DNA of 64,000 bases, taken from Oscillospiraceae bacterium (lineage in GTDB: Bacteria; Bacillota; Clostridia; Oscillospirales; Oscillospiraceae). Both the position numbers and the translations under genes were made by a program. A model generated the notes under the pieces. It was given only the letters and a program-made list of their open reading frames with translations. It did no database searches and was not told where the DNA came from. Below are positions 40,883 to 49,420 of the stretch, in pieces; position 1 is the stretch's first letter; each line of letters begins with the position of its first letter. The stretch spans positions 62,001 through 126,000 of the forward strand of contig SVLM01000002.1 in assembly GCA_015067945.1 (NCBI GenBank). The letters run 5' to 3'.

Positions 40883-41866
40883 ATGATAAGCATCGGTATC
40901 GTCGGCTACGGCAATTTGGCCAAGGGCGTGGAATGTGCCATCCGCCAGAATCCGGATATGTGCCTGAAGGCGGTGTTCACCCGCCGGGATCCCGCATCTG
41001 TAAAGATTCTGACCCCGGATGTGCCGGTGTGTCCTCTGCAGGATGCCCAAAATTGGCAGGGTAAGATCGATGTCATGATCCTCTGCGGCGGCAGTGCTAC
41101 GGATCTGCCCGCCATGACCCCGGAATTTGCCAAAAGTTTCCATGTGATCGACAGCTTTGATACCCACGCCAACATCCCCGCTCATTTTGCCGCAGTGGAC
41201 ACTGCCGCAAAGGAAAGCGGTCATATCGCCCTGATTTCCCTGGGCTGGGATCCGGGTCTGTTCTCTGTCAACCGGCTGTATGCCTCTGCGATTTTACCCC
41301 AGGGTAAGGACTACACCTTCTGGGGTAAGGGCGTGAGTCAGGGGCATTCCGATGCGGTGCGGCGGATTCCCGGCGTTGTGGACTGCCGGCAGTACACCAT
41401 TCCCGTGGCTGATGCCATGGACCGGGTACGCCGGGGTGAAAATCCCCAGCTGACCACCCGGGAAAAGCATACCCGATACTGCTATGTGGTGGCGGAGGAC
41501 GGTGCGGACAAGGCCGCCATTGAAAACGCCATCAAGACCATGCCCAATTATTTCGCCGATTACGACACCACGGTGGAATTTATCACCATGGAGCAAATGC
41601 GTGCCGAGCATTCCGGTCTGCCCCACGGCGGCAGCGTGATTCGCAGCGGCAGCACCGGCTGGAACGGTGAAAATAATCAGACCATCGAATATAAGCTGAC
41701 CCTGGATTCGAATCCTCAGTTTACCGCCAGTGTGTTGGTGGCCTGCGTCCGGGCGGCCATGCGGATGTACAGCCGGGGAATCACCGGCTGCCAGACGATT
41801 TTCGACATTGCCCCGGCAGACCTGAGCCTGATGAGCAAGGAAGAACTGCTGAAAACCATGCTGTAA
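40883..41866 (+). CDS. ddh: meso-Diaminopimelate D-dehydrogenase
   Basis: A 327-residue NADPH-dependent enzyme that makes meso-DAP directly from tetrahydrodipicolinate, bypassing the acylated intermediates. The N-terminal Rossmann motif is IGIVGYGNLAKGVECAI; further family segments are LCGGSATDLPAM, VIDSFDTHANIP, SLGWDPGLFSVNRL and WGKGVSQGHSDAVRRI. Start ATG 40883 follows AAGGAAGTG; the in-frame ATG at 40829 lacks a ribosome site. Together with dapA it supplies DAP for peptidoglycan and lysine. The repeat between dapA and ddh leaves open whether it has its own promoter. Confidence 0.93.
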   Translation: MISIGIVGYGNLAKGVECAIRQNPDMCLKAVFTRRDPASVKILTPDVPVCPLQDAQNWQGKIDVMILCGGSATDLPAMTPEFAKSFHVIDSFDTHANIPAHFAAVDTAAKESGHIALISLGWDPGLFSVNRLYASAILPQGKDYTFWGKGVSQGHSDAVRRIPGVVDCRQYTIPVADAMDRVRRGENPQLTTREKHTRYCYVVAEDGADKAAIENAIKTMPNYFADYDTTVEFITMEQMRAEHSGLPHGGSVIRSGSTGWNGENNQTIEYKLTLDSNPQFTASVLVACVRAAMRMYSRGITGCQTIFDIAPADLSLMSKEELLKTML

Positions 41867-41880
41867 TATCAAACCATTCT

Positions 41881-41956
41881 GTAGGGGAGGGTCAATTTTT
41901 TATTGAGATTGCTAACGCAATCATCAATTTATATTCGCTTTGCTACCCTCCTCTAC
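41881..41956. repeat. Interrupted GTAG REPIN carrying the long-arm module
   Basis: The first REP is cut after GTAGGGGAGGGTC, then comes a TTGAGATTGCTAACGCAATC-type module, and the far end is CTACCCTCCTCTAC. This is a REPIN in which both inner arms have been replaced by the module found in the CATTGCGAGG family. Confidence 0.65.
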
Positions 41957-41978
41957 ATAGTTTTTTGGCCAAAAAATC

Positions 41979-42010
41979 ACCGCCGCTGGGGTTCAGCGGC
42001 GGTGCTGCTA
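41979..42010 (-). terminator. Intrinsic terminator after jag
   Basis: Minus-strand stem CACCGCCGCTG / CAGCGGCGGTG followed by ATTTTTTGG. The same stem is used after the XRE gene at 62168. Confidence 0.85.
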
Positions 42011-42011
42011 T

Positions 42012-42869
42012 TTAGCGAACGAATTCAATGACAACTCTGCGGTTGGGCTCGGTACCGGTGGAATGGGTGGTGATGTTCTCCATATCCTGCAGAGCGGCGT
42101 GGATCACATGACGCTCATAGGCGTTCATGGGCTCCAGAGTGGTGCGGCGGCGAGCCTTCAGCACCTGCTGGGCCTTCTTCCGGGCGTAGCGGCGGAGACT
42201 GTCCTCACGCTTTTCCCGGTAGTCCTCGGCATCCACGCTGATGCGGATATGACCCTCCACATTCCGGCCCACGCTGTAGTTGGCCAGGTGCTGCAGAGCA
42301 TCCAGAGTATCGCCCCGGCGGCCGATCAGGAAACCCAGATCCTCGCCAACCAGCTCCACCTTGTAAGTATTTCCCTCTTCCTTCCAGGCGTGAGGGATGG
42401 CATCGCTGCCCATGTGCTCCAGCAGACCCTTCAGGAACACCTCGATCTTCTCCTCCACAGAGCCGGGCTCAGCGAGGGCGAAGGTCTTGGGAGCTTTGGG
42501 CTCCTTGGGTGCTTCGACCTTGGACTCGGGCTTCCGCTCGGCCTTGGGAGCCTTAGCGGGTGCCGCCTTGGGAGCTTCGGTCTTGACAGGCTTGGGCTCT
42601 GCCTTGGGAGCTTCGGTCTTGGGAGCTTCCGGCTTCTTGGCCTTGGGCTTAGAGCGGGATGCGGAGCTTAAGGCTACCTTGGGAGCCGGATCGGGAGCTT
42701 CGTAGGTTACCTCAACCTTAGCGGGCTGTGCACCCAGGCCCAGGAAACCGGATTTTGCCTGCTGCAGGACCTGAACAGAAACGCTGTCCCGGTCCAGACC
42801 CAGCTGGGTCAGAGCGGCCTCAATGGCAAGGTCAATGGTCTTGCCGCTGGTTACAATGGTCTTTTCCAT
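42012..42869 (-). CDS. jag: RNA-binding protein Jag/KhpB
   Basis: A 285-residue three-part protein. The Jag N-domain (residues 1-52) reads MEKTIVTSGKTIDLAIEAAL then LGLDRDSVSVQVL. A Lys/Ala/Pro/Glu-rich disordered linker follows (~55-130). The C-terminal KH domain (GFLIGRRGDTLDALQHLANY) and R3H domain (LEPMNAYERHVIHAAL ... TEPNRRVVI) complete it. KhpB binds many RNAs with KhpA and affects cell elongation and division in Firmicutes. It follows yidC by 3 bp, the conserved order. Confidence 0.93.
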   Translation of the reverse strand: MEKTIVTSGKTIDLAIEAALTQLGLDRDSVSVQVLQQAKSGFLGLGAQPAKVEVTYEAPDPAPKVALSSASRSKPKAKKPEAPKTEAPKAEPKPVKTEAPKAAPAKAPKAERKPESKVEAPKEPKAPKTFALAEPGSVEEKIEVFLKGLLEHMGSDAIPHAWKEEGNTYKVELVGEDLGFLIGRRGDTLDALQHLANYSVGRNVEGHIRISVDAEDYREKREDSLRRYARKKAQQVLKARRRTTLEPMNAYERHVIHAALQDMENITTHSTGTEPNRRVVIEFVR

Positions 42870-42872
42870 TGG

Positions 42873-44114
42873 TTATTCCTCCGTATTTTTGTTGCTATAG
42901 CGGTTGGGGTCGTAGGCACGGCCCTTGCAGTAAGGACGGTCGGCAATGCCGGACAGAGCCTTGGATTCCTTCGTCTCCTCTTCCTCTGTCACGATGCCCT
43001 TTTTGGCGTCGTACTCCTTCTTGGCGGCAGCCTTGGCGGCTTCTGCCTCCTGCTGCTTCTTCTGCTGCAGCTTCTTCTTGCTTGTGTTTTCGGTGATGCC
43101 CTCGGGGTTAGCGGCCCGACGCTCGGCACGGATACGCTCCTTTTCGGCCTCGGCAGCTTCCTCGGCCAGATGCTTCTTCAGACGCTCAGCATCCTCGGCA
43201 TCGTAGATCTTGCGGTAGTGCTTGGTCAGAATGATGTCTTCGACCATTCTTGCCACGCCGCCGATGAACCAGTACAAGCTCAATGCGGCAGGCACACCAA
43301 AGCCGATGAACAGGGAAATGATGGGCATCATCCAGGTCATCATCTTGGCGGACTGATTTTGCTGGGACTTCTGTGCGGTTTCCTTGTCCTCAATGCCATG
43401 CTCGTTGGTAACAACGGAGTTGTTCATCCGCTGAGAGATCTTCATGGACACGATCTGCTGACCGGCGGAGATCAGGGGAATCAGGGCACCGCCGATGCGG
43501 TTCCAGGTCCAGCTGTCCCAGCCCCAGAACTGCCAGTCGGGGATCTGACCCAGGTCAATTCCCAAGAATTGGAAATTTAGACCGTTCAGGGTATCGGGGT
43601 TGGACAGAGCCAGGCCGGCCTCTGCCAGTGCAGCCTGAATGGCGGCGGCACTTTCCTGCAGCTTGGCACTGCTGATGGCCACGATTTCGGCATAGTAGTT
43701 GCCGTTGTAGTCCAGGCCCAGGGTGGTGGCGATCACCTTTGCTACATCCTGGGATTCATGGAGCATATACTGAATGGGCTGCCGGATAACGCCGTACAGG
43801 GGGATCAAAATCAGCATGGGAACCAGACTCCACAGACAGCCGCCGCAGCCCAGGGAAGCACCCTCTTCCTTCTGCAGCTGCTGAATGGCTTCATTCTGCT
43901 TCTGCTGGTCGTTGGGGTACTTTTCCTTGATGGCCTGCATCTTGGGGGTCAGCCGGGACATCTTCATCATGCTCTTTTTGGACTTGGCGGTGATGGGCAG
44001 CAGCACCAGCTGTACGATCAATGCAAAAATGATCAGTGCCAGACCGTAGTTGTCCACAAACTGGTACAGCCAGTCCAGAAGATAACCAAAAGGTACGGTA
44101 ATAATCTTATCCAA
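42873..44114 (-). CDS. yidC: Membrane protein insertase YidC/OxaI
   Basis: A 413-residue Oxa1-family insertase that places membrane proteins into the cytoplasmic membrane alone or with SecYEG. Helices near residues 20-45, 90-115, 205-235 and 270-300 flank the long hydrophilic regions; QKSMMKMSRL-type cytoplasmic loop (KKSMMKMSRLTPKMQAIK) is present. There is no lipoprotein-type lipobox. The C-terminal ~100 residues are a charged, Glu/Lys/Ala-rich coiled-coil tail that probably helps ribosome binding. An insert between helices 2 and 3 (about 95-160) makes it longer than Bacillus SpoIIIJ. Confidence 0.94.
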   Translation of the reverse strand: MDKIITVPFGYLLDWLYQFVDNYGLALIIFALIVQLVLLPITAKSKKSMMKMSRLTPKMQAIKEKYPNDQQKQNEAIQQLQKEEGASLGCGGCLWSLVPMLILIPLYGVIRQPIQYMLHESQDVAKVIATTLGLDYNGNYYAEIVAISSAKLQESAAAIQAALAEAGLALSNPDTLNGLNFQFLGIDLGQIPDWQFWGWDSWTWNRIGGALIPLISAGQQIVSMKISQRMNNSVVTNEHGIEDKETAQKSQQNQSAKMMTWMMPIISLFIGFGVPAALSLYWFIGGVARMVEDIILTKHYRKIYDAEDAERLKKHLAEEAAEAEKERIRAERRAANPEGITENTSKKKLQQKKQQEAEAAKAAAKKEYDAKKGIVTEEEETKESKALSGIADRPYCKGRAYDPNRYSNKNTEE

Positions 44115-44126
44115 TTGACATTCTCC

Positions 44127-44339
44127 TTAGGGAACGGGGTCGTAAAAATCGCCTTTGTAAAAAGGATTGCAGCGGAGCAGCCGTTTGATGGCCAGCCATC
44201 CGCCCTTGAGGGCCCCGTATTTGTTGATTGCTTCCAATGCATATTGGGAGCAGGTGGGTCGAAAACGACACCGCGGTGGTGTGCAGGAGGAAATGTGGCG
44301 TTGATAGAAACGAATCATTGCGGTCAGGATCTTTTTCAT
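44127..44339 (-). CDS. yidD: Membrane protein insertion efficiency factor YidD
   Basis: A 70-residue protein with the YidD signature: [20 protein letters not shown] followed by [20 protein letters not shown]. It is a small amphipathic membrane-associated factor that assists YidC-dependent insertion. The start overlaps the rnpA stop by 4 bp (ATGA); yidC follows 12 bp downstream. Confidence 0.95.
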   Translation of the reverse strand: MKKILTAMIRFYQRHISSCTPPRCRFRPTCSQYALEAINKYGALKGGWLAIKRLLRCNPFYKGDFYDPVP

Positions 44340-44674
44340 TGGTTCACCAAAATTTCGGCTTTTTCTGCCAACTGAAGATAAGCGTTTGTCAGGGTCTGGA
44401 AATCCGCGTGGACGGCTTTTGTTCTTGCCACCACCACGATGTCCCAGCCCGGGGCGAACCGGTCTTCATTTAAGCGGTATATTTCCCGAAGGCGGCGACG
44501 CACACGGTTGCGGACCACAGCATGCCCCAGCTTTTTGCTGACGGTAATGCCCACCCGATTGGTGTCCGTCCGATTCCGGCGTGCATAAAGCACAAGGCAG
44601 GAATTGGCATGTCCTCCGGTGTGGTACAGTCGCTGGAAAATATGATTCAGTTTCAACGCACTGGAAAATTTCAT
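44336..44674 (-). CDS. rnpA: Ribonuclease P protein component
   Basis: A 112-residue protein subunit of RNase P, which matures the 5' ends of tRNAs. The RNR signature appears as [19 protein letters not shown], after the typical [19 protein letters not shown] strand. It is separated from rpmH by about 520 bp of inserted repeat elements, where a short spacer is normal, so it may now depend on its own promoter. Confidence 0.95.
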   Translation of the reverse strand: MKFSSALKLNHIFQRLYHTGGHANSCLVLYARRNRTDTNRVGITVSKKLGHAVVRNRVRRRLREIYRLNEDRFAPGWDIVVVARTKAVHADFQTLTNAYLQLAEKAEILVNQ

Positions 44675-44726
44675 AGATATTCCTCCCTGCAGTGCAGAGA
44701 TTGGGTGATGTCTATAACATACCCTC

Positions 44727-44897
44727 GGCCCCCGCTTTTAAGAGGGGGCTGGAGAATTGCCGATTTTAGGCAATTCGACTGGGGGAGTTCGCATATTCGC
44801 CCCCCGGCTTCGCCTTTCGGCGTGCCACTTTTTTAAGGTGATTGCTTCGCAATCGTTAATTTAGAATCGCTTCGCTACCCTCACAAGTGCGGGGGGC
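44727..44897. mobile_element. Non-coding double-hairpin element (DUF559-type ends) between rnpA and rpmH
   Basis: Left end: hairpin CCCCCGCTTTTAAGAGGGGG, CTG, hairpin GAATTGCCGATTTTAGGCAA followed by TTC, GACTGGGGGAG. Right end: CGCCCCCCGG, hairpin GGCTTCGCCTTTCGGCGTGCC-like, ending TCACAAGTGCGGGGGGC. The architecture matches DUF559 elements A and B but there is no gene, and a long-arm module (TTGCTTCGCAATCGTTAATT and so on) sits in the right end. Confidence 0.65.
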
Positions 44898-44949
44898 AAG
44901 GGGTCTTACATCCATAAGACACCGTCGGAAATCCAAGACAGCTTCGCAA

Positions 44950-45085
44950 AAACAGATCATTCGGCGGTCAGCGAGAGATTTTTTTGCAAGGCAAGGTTAA
45001 AGACCGAGGGAATACTTTGTGTATTTCGAGGGTTTTAAAACGCAGCATTGCGGAAAAAGATCCGCTGATCCGGCAAGGAGATGTT
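44950..45085. repeat. Unclassified inverted-end element
   Basis: Ends GGCGGTCAGCG (about 44955) and CGCTGATCCGGC (about 45069) are roughly inverted, with internal TTTTTTTGCAAGGCAAGG and GCATTGCGGAAAAAGA also pairing. The core GGGAATACTTTGTGTATTTC is hairpin-forming. No ORF is convincing. Confidence 0.45.
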
Positions 45086-45106
45086 TTAAGACGCTGTCAA
45101 AAGAAA

Positions 45107-45153
45107 AAGGGAGCGGGGCGAACAATACTTCGCCCCGCACGGACTCCCGTTTT
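45107..45153 (-). terminator. Intrinsic terminator after rpmH
   Basis: Minus-strand stem GGGAGTCCGTGCGGGGCGAA / TTCGCCCCGCTCCC followed by TTTTTCTTTT. It uncouples rpmH from rnpA. Confidence 0.75.
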
Positions 45154-45194
45154 GCATTGAGCTGTTCGTGCTGGGCACAGAGCCTCAGTTAAGC

Positions 45195-45329
45195 TCAGGC
45201 AGACAGAACCTTGCGGCCCTTGGCACGGCGGCGGGCGAGAACCTTACGGCCGTTGGAAGTAGCCATTCTCTGGCGGAAACCGTGAACCTTGGAGCGGTGA
45301 CGGCGGCTGGGCTGGTAGGTACGCTTCAT
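45195..45329 (-). CDS. rpmH: 50S ribosomal protein L34
   Basis: The 44-residue L34 has the invariant [19 protein letters not shown] start, [20 protein letters not shown] and SA end. ATG 45329 follows GAGGAGGTGTACTAC; the longer in-frame ORF lies in the leader. In most Firmicutes rpmH is divergent from and adjacent to dnaA; here it is about 29 kb from dnaA and on the same strand. Confidence 0.97.
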   Translation of the reverse strand: MKRTYQPSRRHRSKVHGFRQRMATSNGRKVLARRRAKGRKVLSA

Positions 45330-45420
45330 GTAGTACACCTCCTCAAAAATCAATAATGCTCGACAGCCGATTTTTCGGCCGCAGCGATACATGGTAAATG
45401 CCCATAATGGGTCATGCTAG

Positions 45421-45591
45421 GGTATTATAACCGAAAAAAGCAACCAGGTCAACCATTTTTTTCTGAAAACCGCTGAAAAAGCCCCGGCAAAGTTGGAATA
45501 TGTACGCTTCCACCCGCCGGACACAAGATATGGTGTTCTGGTGGGAAAAATCATTGACGGCAACAACCCGGTGTGCTATATTACAAATTAA
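45421..45591 (+). pseudogene. Startless ORF fragment of unknown origin
   Basis: An open frame without a start codon, following a TAG at 45418-45420, encodes (in part) KLEYVRFHPPDTRYGVLVGK then IIDGNNPVCYITN before TAA. The amino-acid composition looks protein-like and the second half has normal codon use, but no family is recognised. It may be the 3' remnant of a gene cut by rearrangement near rpmH; it could also be chance. Confidence 0.3.
45424..45452 (-). promoter_or_regulatory. rpmH promoter
   Basis: Minus strand TTGACC (45452-45447), 17-bp spacer, TATAAT (45429-45424), giving a leader of about 90 nt. Confidence 0.8.
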
Positions 45592-45607
45592 GAAGCACCA
45601 CGCGTTC

Positions 45608-45701
45608 TGTCATTGCGAGGCCAAACGGGCCGTGGCAATCCCCCCGGTCAGGAGAAACACTTAGGAGATTGCCACGTCGCCTGCGGCTCCTCGCAATGAC
45701 A
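45608..45701. repeat. CATTGCGAGG / CAATGACA element
   Basis: Short-armed copy with arms CCAAACGGGCC and TCGCCTGCGGCTCC, 45 bp before the zinc-ribbon gene. Confidence 0.87.
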
Positions 45702-45746
45702 TGCGTGTTGGCGGTGCTTTTTTAGAGAAAGAAGGAGGAAATACAT

Positions 45747-46286
45747 ATGAACTGTACAAAATGCGGACAGGAAATCGAGGCAGCTGCAACCGTGTGTGAA
45801 CACTGCGGTGCAGAGGTCAACAATGGCGTACCCTCCGTTGAGCTGGGTAAGCCGGAGAATATCATCAACGGCATCGTCGGTGCGGTGATCGGTGCATTGC
45901 TCGGTGGCCTGTGCATTCTGCTGCTGAACCAGGCAGGCTATGTGGCTGCCATCTCCGGCATCGTCCTGGCATTCTGCACCCTGAAGGGCTATGAGCTGCT
46001 GGGCGGCAAAATGTCCAAGGTGGGCATTGCGGTTTCTGCGGTGCTGATTATTGCCATGCCCTTCGCTGCTTATCTGGTGAGCACGGGCATCAGCATCGCC
46101 GATGGCATGAAGGAATACGGAATGAATCTGAACTGGATGGAAGGCATTCAGCTGATTTTTGAACTGCTGGAAACCGATCCTGAAATGGGCGAAGCACTGG
46201 CAGAGGATCTGATTCAGCTGTATCTCTACACCGGCCTGGGCGTTGTTGTGTATCTGGCTAGCAAGAAAAAGAAAAAGGTTAAGTAA
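45747..46286 (+). CDS. Zinc-ribbon membrane protein of unknown function
   Basis: A 179-residue protein. The N-terminal zinc ribbon has CTKCGQEIEAAATVCEHCGAE (two CxxC knuckles, residues 3-22), followed by three or four hydrophobic helices (about 40-60, 63-80, 92-112 and 155-172) and a lysine-rich tail. Such zinc_ribbon_2 plus membrane-helix proteins are common in Clostridia and have no assigned role. The ribosome site is AGAAGGAGG. It is convergent with the TIR-LRR gene, with a shared terminator between them. Confidence 0.7.
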   Translation: MNCTKCGQEIEAAATVCEHCGAEVNNGVPSVELGKPENIINGIVGAVIGALLGGLCILLLNQAGYVAAISGIVLAFCTLKGYELLGGKMSKVGIAVSAVLIIAMPFAAYLVSTGISIADGMKEYGMNLNWMEGIQLIFELLETDPEMGEALAEDLIQLYLYTGLGVVVYLASKKKKKVK

Positions 46287-46289
46287 CAA

Positions 46290-46326
46290 CAAAAAGAGGA
46301 AGGCTTCGGCCTTCCTCTTTTTGTTG
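46290..46326. terminator. Bidirectional terminator
   Basis: Stem ACAAAAAGAGGAAGGC / GCCTTCCTCTTTTTGT with a TTCG loop between the convergent zinc-ribbon and TIR-LRR genes. Confidence 0.9.
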
Positions 46327-47919
46327 TTATTTGTCGGAATGGGGGATGTTCTTCTTGTCGCAGTATCTGGCGGCGGCGGAAGAATCGGAGCAGATTACAT
46401 GGATCTTGTCGCAGCCGTTGAAAATACCCCAACCGAAATCCAGTACGGAATCGGGAATTTCCACCCGCTCCAGGTTGCTGCAGCCCCGGAAGGCAGTGTC
46501 GTCGATCTTGTCCACAGAATCCGGAATGACGACACAGTGCAGGGATTCACACTGATAGAACGCACCCTCGCCGATTTCTGTGACGGAGTCGGGAATGATC
46601 ACTTCCTCCAAATTGCGGCAATCGCAGAATGCCCAGGCACTGACCACGGTTACGGAATCCGGAATAGCATAGGAGGACTGTGGCATCTGCGGAGGGAATG
46701 CATACAGCACAGATTTGTTTTTGTTAAACAGGACGTTATCCACAGCTTTGAAGTACCGGCTCTTGGGATCAACCTCTATCTCAACCAGATTGGTACAGCC
46801 ACGGAACGGGCCTACGCCGATAAAGTTTACAGAACGGGGCAGGAAGATCTTTTTCAGACTCTTGCAATCCTTGAAGGCATACTTACCGATCTTGGTGATT
46901 TTGTCCTTCATATCCACCCGTTCCAGTGCGATACAGCCATTGAATACCATATCGTCGATCTTGGTGACAGACCGGGGAATGTCGATCTTCTTCAAAGAGA
47001 CGCAATCGGCAAAGGAGCTTTCGCCCAGTACGGTCAGCTCCCGGGGCAGGCGGATGGATTCCAGAGATTTACAGCTGTTGAATACACCGCCGTAGATCTC
47101 GGAGATACCGTCAGCCAGCTGTACATCCTGCAAAGCGGCACAGTTTTCAAAGGCACGCTCGCCCAGTTCGATCTCCTCATTTTCGACGATGACGAAACGA
47201 AGAGAAGTGCAGTCACGGAAGGCACTTTCGCCTACGGAACGGACATTCTTCGGCAGCACAAAGCCCTCCAGCCGCTTACAGCCACGGCAGGCCTCGGCCA
47301 TCATGATTTCCGTAGTATTGCCCACATCCAGCTTTTCCAGCTTTTCACAGTTTTTAAAAGCACCGGCTCCAATCACACGAACGCCGTCCGGCACAGTCAG
47401 TCGGTTGCTGCCGTCCTTGCAGCGAAGAAGTACGTCGGTGTCGATCTGCAGACTACGCATGGTTTCCGGTGGCAGGCTGGCGATCAGCTTGTCCAGGTAC
47501 CGGGTGTCCTTTTGAATGGAACCGCCCTTGACGTGCTGCAAATTCTCAAGGATCAGCTTCAAGGCACCGGGAATTTCGGTGTTGTCATCCAGATACACCG
47601 GGTAGATCCGCTTATTGTGCTTAAAAGCGGTGATGATTTCCATACCGCAGTATTTGCTCTGCATGGACGCCGGGGAAACAAACAGCAAAAAAGCATGGCA
47701 CCTCTGCACCTTATCCTGAAGCTCCTGACGGAAGTCTTCGCCGATCTCCATGGTGTCGTCGTACCAGAAGCGGAATTTTTCCCGGTCGATACGCTGCAGC
47801 ACTTCCCGTACCATCACACTGTCGACGTGGGAGTAGCTGACAAAGATATATGGCTCGTCTCCTTCATAGGAAGGCAGGCCGATATTGACAATATTGGCAT
47901 TCATTTTGTTTTCGCTCAT
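46327..47919 (-). CDS. TIR domain protein with BspA-type leucine-rich repeats
   Basis: A 530-residue protein. The N-terminal TIR domain (~residues 22-155) begins YIFVSYSHVDSVMV, has RFWYDDTMEIGEDF and the candidate NADase glutamate E94 in SKYCGMEIITAF. After a short linker come about 13 leucine-rich repeats of ~23 residues of the LRR_5/BspA type (LPRSVNFIGVGPFRGCTNLV, IPDSVTEIGEGAFYQCESLH) up to residue ~510. No signal peptide is seen, so it is predicted cytoplasmic. Family knowledge: TIR domains can be NAD+-cleaving effectors or adaptors, and LRRs bind ligands. Start ATG 47919 has AGGAGG 10 nt upstream. It is 24 bp after the permease gene, likely one transcript. Confidence 0.85.
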   Translation of the reverse strand: MSENKMNANIVNIGLPSYEGDEPYIFVSYSHVDSVMVREVLQRIDREKFRFWYDDTMEIGEDFRQELQDKVQRCHAFLLFVSPASMQSKYCGMEIITAFKHNKRIYPVYLDDNTEIPGALKLILENLQHVKGGSIQKDTRYLDKLIASLPPETMRSLQIDTDVLLRCKDGSNRLTVPDGVRVIGAGAFKNCEKLEKLDVGNTTEIMMAEACRGCKRLEGFVLPKNVRSVGESAFRDCTSLRFVIVENEEIELGERAFENCAALQDVQLADGISEIYGGVFNSCKSLESIRLPRELTVLGESSFADCVSLKKIDIPRSVTKIDDMVFNGCIALERVDMKDKITKIGKYAFKDCKSLKKIFLPRSVNFIGVGPFRGCTNLVEIEVDPKSRYFKAVDNVLFNKNKSVLYAFPPQMPQSSYAIPDSVTVVSAWAFCDCRNLEEVIIPDSVTEIGEGAFYQCESLHCVVIPDSVDKIDDTAFRGCSNLERVEIPDSVLDFGWGIFNGCDKIHVICSDSSAAARYCDKKNIPHSDK

Positions 47920-47943
47920 AACAAACAAGCCTCCTTATTTATG

Positions 47944-49236
47944 TTAAAAAAACAACTGCAGTACAACCAAGGCTACCAACAGCGTGGGGATCGCGATGGT
48001 CACGCCGATTTTCAGGAAATCGGTATATCCGAATTTCAGTCCGTGCTTTTTCAGGATAGAGCTCCACATGATTCCGGCCAAAGCACCGATGGGTGTCAGG
48101 CAGGCACCCAAATTGGAACCCACTACGGTGGCATACACCGCTGCCTGAGAGGCTGAGCCGGACAAAATGGAGGAGTACAGCACGCTCATGGGGATGTTGT
48201 TGATCAGGTTTGCCGCGAGGAAAGAGGAAATGCCGTATTTCCAAACAGGCAGGCTTTGCCCCATCAGGTTGTAAAGAGCGTCGGTCAGGCCGTTGGCGTT
48301 CAGGGCCTCCACCATCACGAACATGGACAGAATGAATGGGATCAGCTCCCAGGGGGCCCGCCGCAGGCAGGAAATCAGTGCGTTTGGTCGGACACGGCGA
48401 ACTGCCGCCGCACCCAGCGTCCACACAAACAGGCTGATGGCAGCCAGCAGGGATACCAGCCACATTTCCAGACCGATGTACGAACCCACTGCCAGCAATA
48501 CCGTGCAAACTGCCAGATGAGCTATGCCGACCCACAGGGAGAACCGATCCGTCAGCTTTACATCCTCGGGGGTTGCACGCAGGGGCTGGGACAGCTTTTT
48601 CCGGAAGGACAGGAACAAGCAAATAAAAGCAATTACACCGGAGACTAAGGTGGGTAGCAGCATGACCTTGAGATAGGATACAAAGTCACCGCCCGCAGCT
48701 GTCACCAGATACACATTGGTGGGGTTGCCGATGATCAGAGCCATGCTCCATGTGTTGGCGGCCACAAATTCCGCAGCCAGATAGGGCATGGGGCTGATGC
48801 CTGCATTCTTGGCGAAATAGCAGATAAAGGGGGTGAAGGAAAGAATAATAATGTCGTTGGAGGTAAATACCGTCAGCACAGATACGGTAATGTACAGGAA
48901 CATAAAGAGCTTTATCTGGTTTGCACCGGCCCGCCGCAATGCAAAGTTGGCAAGGAACCGGAAGAAGCCCAGTTCGTCCAAAAAGATGGACAAAATGGTC
49001 ATGGAGATGAAGAGTACCAGAATTTTTATAGGGTTGATAGCGGTGTCCGCCAGCAGAGCGGCTCCCACCGTGCGGATATCCACACGGCCGCAGAGCAGCA
49101 GTGCTGCCGCACCTGCCACAGTTACCACCCAGTAGCTGCTGAGAGCAAAGCGACCCAGCCGCAGCTTGGGGAAAAACAGCACCGACAGCACCATGGTAAG
49201 ACAAGTCACGGCGGAGAGAATAACCGTTAGTTGCAT
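47944..49236 (-). CDS. SLC13/ArsB-NhaD superfamily permease
   Basis: A 430-residue transporter with about 11-12 hydrophobic helices. The ion-transporter superfamily signature appears twice in inverted-repeat fashion: SVLTVFTSNDIIILSFTPF and LAANLINNIPMSVLYSSILS, with NPTNVYLV and GSNLGACLTPIGALAG loops. Substrates of relatives include arsenite, Na+/H+ and dicarboxylates; none can be chosen from sequence. ATG 49236 is preferred over 49260 because GAGGG lies 8 nt upstream. It is co-directional with the TIR-LRR gene 24 bp downstream, separated from TIR-MORN by a terminator-like hairpin. Confidence 0.8.
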   Translation of the reverse strand: MQLTVILSAVTCLTMVLSVLFFPKLRLGRFALSSYWVVTVAGAAALLLCGRVDIRTVGAALLADTAINPIKILVLFISMTILSIFLDELGFFRFLANFALRRAGANQIKLFMFLYITVSVLTVFTSNDIIILSFTPFICYFAKNAGISPMPYLAAEFVAANTWSMALIIGNPTNVYLVTAAGGDFVSYLKVMLLPTLVSGVIAFICLFLSFRKKLSQPLRATPEDVKLTDRFSLWVGIAHLAVCTVLLAVGSYIGLEMWLVSLLAAISLFVWTLGAAAVRRVRPNALISCLRRAPWELIPFILSMFVMVEALNANGLTDALYNLMGQSLPVWKYGISSFLAANLINNIPMSVLYSSILSGSASQAAVYATVVGSNLGACLTPIGALAGIMWSSILKKHGLKFGYTDFLKIGVTIAIPTLLVALVVLQLFF

Positions 49237-49347
49237 AAGTACATCCCTCGGTTTTGACAAATTTTGTATGAGAAAAGTTTATCATAGTGGCAGTTTTTTG
49301 TCAAGAAAAAGGGGGCTTTGCCGTAGCGGAAGATATCATGGGAGTAC

Positions 49348-49394
49348 AGAAAAAACGCCTGCTGCAGAAACCGCTGAAGGCAGACGTTTTTTTG
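49348..49394 (-). terminator. Terminator-like hairpin after the TIR-MORN gene
   Basis: Arms AAACGCCTGC and GGCAGACGTTTTTTT (one mismatch) with a long loop; T run on both strands. Confidence 0.55.
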
Positions 49395-49420
49395 TATTTG
49401 GGGCATATGGCCTGTGCGGC

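Noticed and set aside
42063-42705. Plus-strand frames opposite jag
   Set aside because: Leu/Gly-rich shadow of the Lys/Ala/Pro linker of Jag.
44849-44881. Possible separate tRNA or small RNA in the rnpA-rpmH gap
   Set aside because: The sequence is the arm module of the CATTGCGAGG family; no cloverleaf can be drawn.
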